NCBI RefSeq assembly: GCF_026340095.1
Contig: NZ_JAPEPO010000001.1
Location: 8,018,501 to 8,082,500, forward strand
Origin: Streptomyces sp. NBC_01446
Lineage (GTDB): Bacteria; Actinomycetota; Actinomycetes; Streptomycetales; Streptomycetaceae
Reading direction: 5' to 3'
DNA: 64,000 nucleotides
Shown here: positions 58,982 through 64,000 of the stretch, one piece after another
How positions within the stretch are numbered: position 1 is the first letter of the stretch
How the letters are laid out: every line of letters starts with the position of its first letter
Notes under the pieces: model-generated
What the model was told of the DNA's origin: nothing
What the model saw: the letters and a program-made list of their open reading frames with translations, nothing else
The model's database searches: none
Made by a program: the position numbers and the translations under genes

Positions 58982-60457
58982 TCAGCGCACGCCGCGCAGC
59001 AGCTTGCCTTCGGTCGAGAGATAGCCGGTCCGGTAGTCGTAGCGCGGGGCAGCGGCGAAGATAAGGTAGAGGTACTTCATGTTCTCGGCGAACCAGTACG
59101 CGGGAGTCAGGTCTCCGAGCGCCATCGGCGAGACGGTCACGTCCGACGCGATGGTGTAACCGCCGTCGACGCGCAGGTTCTTCATCCCCTGGAAGTACGT
59201 CCACGCGGTGTCGCGCCACTCCTGCCGGCCGTTCAGCTGGAAGAGGTTGAACGCGGAGTTCACGTACTCCGGCCTGAGCTGATTGCCCTTCTGCGTCGCC
59301 GAGAAGTCGGTGTAGTCGATCTCCTCGGGCAGGACGGGATAGCGCTGCATCACCGCGGACCAGGACCGGTAGTACGCCTCACCCTGCGGCTGGTCGCCGC
59401 CCATCGCGAGGAGGCCGCCGTAGAACGAGGCGAGTTCCGAGGCACGCGTCCCGGTGGTCTTTCCGGTGTTCATGTCGACCTGGCGGAACCACAGATGACC
59501 GTCGACGGTCACCGACTGGCGCCGCAGGATCGCGCGCGTGGTCTCGCGGTACCAGTTGAGCAGATCCCGGTCACCGAAGAGCTCCCAGCCGCCCCACAGG
59601 TACTCGTAGAACGAGTCCACCGGCGGGTTCGGAGCCGTGTCGGTCCCGTCGGCCCACTTCCCGGTCTCGACGTTCAGCGACGTACCGAGCAGGCCGAGCG
59701 GAGAGATCCGTCGCATCGTCTCGCGATAGGCCTTCTTCGCCGCCCGGTAGTACTTCTGATCGCCGGTCAGCTGGGACAGCACCCCGAACTCGAGGATGTT
59801 CGTGCCCACTTCGGCCAGCGGCGGCGTGTTCCCCGAGACGGCACCCGTACGCATGTTGACCTGTGTGTACGGGATTCCGGTCGGCGACTTCGTGAACGCC
59901 GGGAGCAGCCGGTCCGCCGCCTCTCGGGTCAGCTCCAGGAGCTTCGGCCTGCGGGTCACCAGATAGCCGGACAGCAGGCCGCCGACCACGCGGATGATCG
60001 CCTCGAAGACATGGAAGTCGCCGTCGATGTCGAGGTCGAGATGCTTCTCCAGGTAGTCGCAGCTCAACTTCAGCTCGTCGTCGAGCTCCATCACGTAGAG
60101 CGTGTCCAGCGCCTCGATCACCGACAGCGCGACGGGACGGCCCGGGACGAAGAACTCGCTGCTCGTGCCGGACACCGGTTTGACCTCGTCGTGCCCCCAG
60201 GCGGCCTTCTTGTAGCCGTTCCAGCCATGGAGGAACTCGGCGCGCACCTGGGCCGCCTTCGCGCGGTCCGCCGGGGGCAGATGGCGGCCGCCCGGACTTG
60301 CGGAGGGCCTCGTGGCGGCCCCGGCGAGCGGGGAGCCGAGCAGCCCGGAGGCCGCGGCGGTGGCGCCGAGCAGGGCGGAGCCGCGCAGGATGCCGCGTCG
60401 GCTGAGGCTTCTCCTGTCGGGGGAGGAGGGGGAGGGGGAGGGGAAGGTCGAAGTCAT
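58982..60457 (-). CDS. Secreted GH47 alpha-mannosidase-fold enzyme
   Basis: A 491-residue protein with a Tat-type signal (RSLSRRGILRGSALLGATAA). The mature part is GH47, class I inverting alpha-1,2-mannosidase fold: FLHGWNGYKKAAWGHDEVKP, Glu in FHVFEAIIRVVGGLL, Asp in PVDSFYEYLWGGWEL, Glu in LRPEYVNSAFNLFQL and the C-terminal calcium-binding STE (YLSTEGKLL). These match the three acidic catalytic residues and the calcium site of yeast and mammalian members. Bacterial GH47 enzymes are rare and trim alpha-1,2-linked mannose. ATG 60457 has a GGCGAGA-type site. Operator E lies 46 bp upstream. Linkage is family-based. Confidence 0.92.
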   Translation of the reverse strand: MTSTFPSPSPSSPDRRSLSRRGILRGSALLGATAAASGLLGSPLAGAATRPSASPGGRHLPPADRAKAAQVRAEFLHGWNGYKKAAWGHDEVKPVSGTSSEFFVPGRPVALSVIEALDTLYVMELDDELKLSCDYLEKHLDLDIDGDFHVFEAIIRVVGGLLSGYLVTRRPKLLELTREAADRLLPAFTKSPTGIPYTQVNMRTGAVSGNTPPLAEVGTNILEFGVLSQLTGDQKYYRAAKKAYRETMRRISPLGLLGTSLNVETGKWADGTDTAPNPPVDSFYEYLWGGWELFGDRDLLNWYRETTRAILRRQSVTVDGHLWFRQVDMNTGKTTGTRASELASFYGGLLAMGGDQPQGEAYYRSWSAVMQRYPVLPEEIDYTDFSATQKGNQLRPEYVNSAFNLFQLNGRQEWRDTAWTYFQGMKNLRVDGGYTIASDVTVSPMALGDLTPAYWFAENMKYLYLIFAAAPRYDYRTGYLSTEGKLLRGVR

Positions 60458-60503
60458 GCGGGGATCTCGCCTTCTGCCCGACAGCCCACGGCTGCAGGGC
60501 AAT

Positions 60504-60517
60504 TGATAACGTTGTCA
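60504..60517. promoter_or_regulatory. LacI-type operator E (GH47 gene)
   Basis: TGATAACGTTGTCA is palindromic except at one pair, with the AACGTT core. It lies 46 bp upstream of the GH47 ATG at 60457. Confidence 0.6.
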
Positions 60518-60666
60518 CCCGTCAGGGGGCGCTGTTGCCGAATACGGAGGGGCCTCGGGGTGCTGACGGGTTGTCGGAGAAGGTAGCGCTCGGCGCTCTT
60601 GTTCACGGCTGTGACGCGCAGCCGCGCGGACCGCAGGTGCGGAAGCGGTGCTTCACCACGTGTGCT

Positions 60667-60680
60667 TTGCAACGTTATAT
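60667..60680. promoter_or_regulatory. LacI-type operator F (GxGYxYP gene)
   Basis: TTGCAACGTTATAT has the AACGTT core; it matches operator C in 13 of 14 bases. It lies about 190 bp before ATG 60872 and faces the GxGYxYP gene. Confidence 0.6.
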
Positions 60681-60871
60681 GAGCCAGGTGGTCCGGAGGC
60701 AAGAGTGCGGTCGTGCCCAATTCCGCCCGCCCTGCCAGGCCCTGACGGATGGGTGGACACGGTGCCGCACCCGTGTTGTCATGCTCCACGGCGCCGCAGT
60801 CTTCGATCGAGTGCAACCGGCCGTGTGACAACGATGTCATCTCTACTTCTCCCAAGGAGCAGTGATCGCCG

Positions 60872-62890
60872 ATGGTGTCCCGAAGAAGCCTTCTCCAGGC
60901 AAGCGGTGCGGCCCTCGCGGCGGGAGGACTGGGTTTAGGCCTGCCGCACCCGGCCGGTGCCGCCGAATCCGCTGCCACCCGCCCCCTCCTGCCGTCCTTC
61001 GGCCGCCCCACCCACCTCGACGTCGCGGACGTCAGCACTCTGGACGGCCACGACCAGCTGCTCCTGACGACCCTTCAGGGCGTCGTCAACCGCCGCCGCC
61101 CACGCCTGTACTTCAACTTCGACAGCGGCGACGTGGACCTGCGCTGGCTGCCCGGCACCGGCGCCGCCGTCACCCGCCACGACCACGCGACCGACCTCGT
61201 GCGCCGCTACCGCGACGAGGTGCGCGGAGCCGTCCTCTACGACCCGGACGTCCCGGACTCGGTGAACATCGCCACGACCCTCGCCGGCCTGGAGAACGCC
61301 GTCGCCGCCACGGAGGGCCGGGCCCGCGGCCACGGCCTCGCCACCGTCGCCGATCTGCGCGGCCGGTTCGACGCCGACGACGTACTCGCCACGTACCGCT
61401 GGCAGTTGGACCATCTGTTCCCGCGCTGCACCCACACACTTCTGGCCGGACTGCCGCCGACGAGGACCGTACGCGCCGACGGCGTGCAGTGGCGCGAGGT
61501 CGCCCGCGAGGCCGAGCGCGTGCGCGACTCGTCGAACCGGCAGGTGCGCACTTTCGACCTGAGCGCGGAACTGACCGGCGAGGACGGCGTCTACCTCCGC
61601 TTCCAGGACTCCTACGGAGACGACGGCTGGGGCGCGTCGGTCGGCTCGGTCAAGGTGAAGGCGGACGGGCAGGTGGTCGCCTCCTTCGCGCCCGGCACGG
61701 ACGCAGAGACCCCGTACCTCTTCGACGGCGTCAACTCCTCGATGGGCGGGGACGCCAACCGGTTCTGCGACGGCGGCGGTTACTTCATCTACCGGTTCAC
61801 CGCGCCGGCCGGCACCCGGGAACTCGTGGCCGAGGTCGACGTGTGGAACCAGTACCTGGTCACCGCGACGACGACGGCACCCACGCGCACCGAACCGTTC
61901 CCGTACTTCCGGGACTACGCGGTCGCGAGCCGCGCCATGGTCGTATGGCTGCCGCCGTCCGGCGGGACGGGCGAGCTCCTCGACGAGATCTTCAGCCTCG
62001 TCGAGCCCACCACCCCGTACGCCGGCTGGTTCTCCAACGACGTGGCGGGGGAGTGGGGTGGCGTCGACCGGGCTTCGCAGCACGGCGTCGAGGTGGTGCC
62101 CGCCGACTTTTACATGAACGGCACCGTGCACGCCGGCGTCCCGGCGAAGGTCTCCGCCAAGATCCGGCCCCGGCAGAAGTCGACCCTCCGCAACCGCGTC
62201 CACCTCACCCTCACGTTCGGGGAGGGCGACAACGTCCAGTACTGCCAGCGCCACATGCGTGACATCTGGGACGACCCGAAGCGCGGCGCCGTCCCCGTCA
62301 ACTGGACGGTCAGTCCCCTGCTCGCCGACATCGGACCCGCGATCCTCGCGTACTACCAGAAGACCGCCACCGGCAACGACCTGCTGATCGCGGGCCCCTC
62401 GGGCGCGGGCTACACCTATGCCGGTTCCTGGCCCGAGAAAGCGCTCGACGCGTACACGGCACTCACGGGACGCTTCCTGCGCCGCACCGGCCTGGATCTC
62501 GTCTACGCGTACAACCCCCGCAACGCGGCCGGCGACGGCTGGGTCCCGTTCGACGAGCGCGTCATCCGCTCCTATCGGGACCACACCCAGTTGCGCGGCA
62601 TCATCCAGTCCTGGGAGACGGGGGATCTCCAGATCAGGCCCGCGGGGCTGCCGGTGATCGGCAACTTCTTCCCGCAGGGAAAGGCGGCCGAGTACCGAGA
62701 CGGGCTGCTGAAGCACATCAAGGACTGGGACGGCGGCTCACCGCTGTTCATCGCGGGTGCCGTGAACGCCTGGAGCTGGACCCCGAGCGATGTCGCGGAG
62801 CTCGGCGAACTGCTCGGGGACCCGTTCGAGATCGTCCGCGGTGACGTCTTCTTCGACCTGCTGAACAGGGCCGGAAGCCGGGAGGGCTGA
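60872..62890 (+). CDS. Secreted GxGYxYP-domain protein (putative glycoside hydrolase)
   Basis: A 672-residue Tat-exported protein (MVSRRSLLQASGAALAAGGL). Residues about 45-195 and 320-660 form the GxGYxYP domain (LLTTLQGVVNRRRPRLYFNF near the start; GPSGAGYTYAGSWP near 510, with Ala in the last position of the motif). Between them, about 200-320, is an inserted beta-rich segment (RTFDLSAELTGEDGVYLRFQ DSYG...). GxGYxYP proteins occur with glycosidases in glycan-use loci and are thought to be glycoside hydrolases, but no activity is assigned to the family in general. It is divergent from GH47 under the shared operator set. An AAGGAG site is 12 bp before the ATG, slightly far. Confidence 0.85.
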   Translation: MVSRRSLLQASGAALAAGGLGLGLPHPAGAAESAATRPLLPSFGRPTHLDVADVSTLDGHDQLLLTTLQGVVNRRRPRLYFNFDSGDVDLRWLPGTGAAVTRHDHATDLVRRYRDEVRGAVLYDPDVPDSVNIATTLAGLENAVAATEGRARGHGLATVADLRGRFDADDVLATYRWQLDHLFPRCTHTLLAGLPPTRTVRADGVQWREVAREAERVRDSSNRQVRTFDLSAELTGEDGVYLRFQDSYGDDGWGASVGSVKVKADGQVVASFAPGTDAETPYLFDGVNSSMGGDANRFCDGGGYFIYRFTAPAGTRELVAEVDVWNQYLVTATTTAPTRTEPFPYFRDYAVASRAMVVWLPPSGGTGELLDEIFSLVEPTTPYAGWFSNDVAGEWGGVDRASQHGVEVVPADFYMNGTVHAGVPAKVSAKIRPRQKSTLRNRVHLTLTFGEGDNVQYCQRHMRDIWDDPKRGAVPVNWTVSPLLADIGPAILAYYQKTATGNDLLIAGPSGAGYTYAGSWPEKALDAYTALTGRFLRRTGLDLVYAYNPRNAAGDGWVPFDERVIRSYRDHTQLRGIIQSWETGDLQIRPAGLPVIGNFFPQGKAAEYRDGLLKHIKDWDGGSPLFIAGAVNAWSWTPSDVAELGELLGDPFEIVRGDVFFDLLNRAGSREG

Positions 62891-63198
62891 GCGGTCGGGG
62901 GCCCCTCGGAGGGCCGGCCACGCCGCCTCCTGGTGGTGGGCACCGCCGCCGCGCCACTTCACCCGCGCCGGGTCGTCGAGCAGCATCTCCGCGTCCGGCA
63001 GCCCGGCCCGGTGCAGGGACCCGACGAATTCCATGTCGGAGGGCGCGAGGCCGAGTATCTGTCCGCGCGTCGTCACCCTGCGCCCACTCGTGGGCGAGGG
63101 GCGGTGCACGCCTGTCGGCGCGACGCCCATAACTACAGGGTCATCCGAATGCTGGGCGCGTACATCCGGTGATCAGGCGTTTTTGTTGGAAGATAGAG

Positions 63199-63248
63199 AC
63201 AGAGCCCCGCTCGGCCCACCCCCCCCGGCCGGGCGGGGCTCGCTCTGT
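63199..63248 (+). terminator. Hairpin downstream of the GxGYxYP gene
   Basis: AGCCCCGC at 63203-63210 pairs with GCGGGGCT at 63233-63240, extended by ACAGAG/CTCTGT and enclosing a second GGCC/GGCC stem. It is about 310 bp after the GxGYxYP stop. Confidence 0.65.
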
Positions 63249-63322
63249 GTGTGCGGGCTCCCGTAGAGGTTGTGCGTGGGGGCTCCCCCAGTGGTTCTCA
63301 GTCGGCGGCATCACGCAACTCT

Positions 63323-63346
63323 CTTGCTATTGCAAGTAATATGCAA
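63323..63346. promoter_or_regulatory. Overlapping inverted repeats before the MFS gene
   Basis: CTTGC-TATT-GCAAG at 63323-63336 overlaps TTGCA-AGTAATA-TGCAA at 63330-63346. Two overlapping TTGCA-type palindromes about 50-70 bp before ATG 63395 suggest a dimeric repressor (MarR or ArsR type) for the transporter. Confidence 0.5.
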
Positions 63347-63394
63347 CAAGCTGTTCCGGTCCTTACCGCCTGCCCCAGGACGCGGAGCCACGAC

Positions 63395-64000
63395 ATGCCC
63401 GTCATGCCCCAGCTGATGCCCGAAGCGGGACCCCGACGCGTCCTCGCCGCATCGAACTTCGTGAACACCGTCGGCAGCGGCCTCTATCTGACCGCCGGAG
63501 TCCTGTACTTCACCCAGGACGTCCGTCTCCCCGCGACGCAGGTGGGACTCGGACTCGGTGTCGCCGGCTTCGCCTCGCTCGCCATGGGCATAGCCGCGGG
63601 CCACCTCGCGGACAGGCGCGGAGCGCGCGGCGTCTACGCGGCGACCATCGTCGTGCAGGCGCTGGCGACGGCGGGCTTCTCCCTGGTGGGCAGCTTCTGG
63701 CCGTTCGTCCTGGCCGTCTGTGCCGCGACCGGGGCGCAAGCGGCGGGACGGGCCGCGCGCAGCCCGCTCATCAGGCACTTCGGCGGGGACCGGCCGCAGG
63801 AGTTCCGCGCCTACCTCCGGGCCGTCACCAACATCGGCATCTCCTTCGGCGCGCTGCTGGCGGGCTGGGCCCTCCAGGTGGGCACCCACACCGCGTACCA
63901 GCTCCTGGTCATCGGCAACGCGATCGCCTTCGGCGCCTCCGCGGTCATCCTGCTCCTCCTGCCGCCGGTCGGCCCGGAACCCACGGCCGCCGGCCCCCGC
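63395..64000 (+). CDS. MFS transporter (partial, N-terminal half)
   Basis: A reading frame from ATG 63395 that runs off the right edge (about 202 codons). It begins MPVMPQLMPEAGPRRVLAAS and has about six hydrophobic segments, with AAGHLADRRGARGVYAATIV as a motif A-type loop and AAGRAARSPLIRHFGGDRPQ following, typical of MFS drug or metabolite exporters. The only ribosome site nearby is weak (CGGAGCC). The inverted repeats upstream suggest a dedicated repressor outside the window. Confidence 0.85.
   Translation, partial: MPVMPQLMPEAGPRRVLAASNFVNTVGSGLYLTAGVLYFTQDVRLPATQVGLGLGVAGFASLAMGIAAGHLADRRGARGVYAATIVVQALATAGFSLVGSFWPFVLAVCAATGAQAAGRAARSPLIRHFGGDRPQEFRAYLRAVTNIGISFGALLAGWALQVGTHTAYQLLVIGNAIAFGASAVILLLLPPVGPEPTAAGPR

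Larger units (their letters stand above)
60458..60871. other. Divergent promoter region between GH47 and GxGYxYP genes
   Basis: About 410 bp with no gene. It holds operator E near the GH47 start and operator F about 190 bp before the GxGYxYP start, so both divergent units carry the motif. An AAGGAG site lies at 60854-60859. Confidence 0.65.
62891..63394. other. Gap with a possible ORF remnant and a terminator
   Basis: About 500 bp between the GxGYxYP gene and the terminal MFS gene. On the reverse strand a frame from GTG 63076 reads MTTRGQILGLAPSDMEFVGS, then LHRAGLPDAEMLLDDPARVK, protein-like but running into the GxGYxYP gene without a matching stop; it may be a decayed small gene. A hairpin lies at 63199-63248 and an inverted repeat at 63323-63346. 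Confidence 0.4.

Noticed and set aside
60862..62262. Forward frame starting MIADGVPKKPSPGKRCGPRG
   Set aside because: Arg-rich shadow of the GxGYxYP gene; the frame starting at 60872 has a Tat signal and continuous domain.

Overview
The window has very high G+C (about 70%), GTG starts, dense gene packing and typical actinomycete families: a SigB/SigF-type sigma factor, SpoIIE-like PP2C phosphatases, a CBM-linked GH19 chitinase, Tat-exported glycosidases, and a DUF5997/LysR-substrate-domain pair. It is best read as a stretch of Streptomyces (or close relative) chromosome. The genus is inferred from gene content and codon style, not from a marker gene. No rRNA, tRNA or CRISPR array was seen.

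Layout. 0-5.3 kb: divergent DUF5997 / LysR-type substrate-domain protein, a kinase-like phosphotransferase, a secreted protein, a YdeI-like protein, a GH19 chitinase with a paired DasR-type promoter site, and a GNAT. 5.4-10.2 kb: complete kdpFABC potassium P-type ATPase operon with a small membrane ORF in front, a duplicated 18-bp motif upstream and a strong terminator; no kdpDE is present. 10.2-19 kb: aldo/keto reductase coupled to a SUMF1-fold protein, CsbD, an alpha/beta hydrolase, a UvrA-like ABC protein, a VOC protein and a STAND-type ATPase. 19-21.8 kb: cyanate detoxification (deaminase, cynS, carbonic anhydrase) opposite a LysR regulator.

21.8-26.7 kb is a scarred segment. An AurF-like diiron oxygenase is cut after about 59 codons by an IS200/IS605-type element with intact TnpB and broken TnpA. 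The ferredoxin-fused flavoprotein that probably served the oxygenase survives. It abuts a truncated NCS1-type permease that still has its divergent TetR regulator and palindromic operator. 26.8-46 kb carries a Rieske/FAD oxidoreductase, a stress sigma factor, VOC, aminotransferase, MaoC, two MFS exporters with regulators, two PP2C-type sensors, an unusual P450, a beta-propeller lipoprotein coupled to an ankyrin protein, and a Nudix hydrolase.

46-63 kb is the most coherent system. It holds a YtfQ-R-T-YjfF-type sugar ABC transporter (lipoprotein, double ATPase, two permeases), an aldose 1-epimerase, a LacI regulator and four exported glycan-active proteins: a GH127-like protein with ricin-type repeats, a PA14-containing GH2, a GH47 alpha-mannosidase and a GxGYxYP protein. 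Six copies of an AACGTT-centred (one ATCGTT) palindrome sit before the transcription units, which suggests one LacI regulon. The mix of an alpha-1,2-mannosidase fold, a GH2, an arabinofuranosidase-type enzyme and a galactofuranose-type importer points to a mannan bearing furanose side chains, such as fungal galactomannan; that substrate is inference. The window ends inside an MFS gene.
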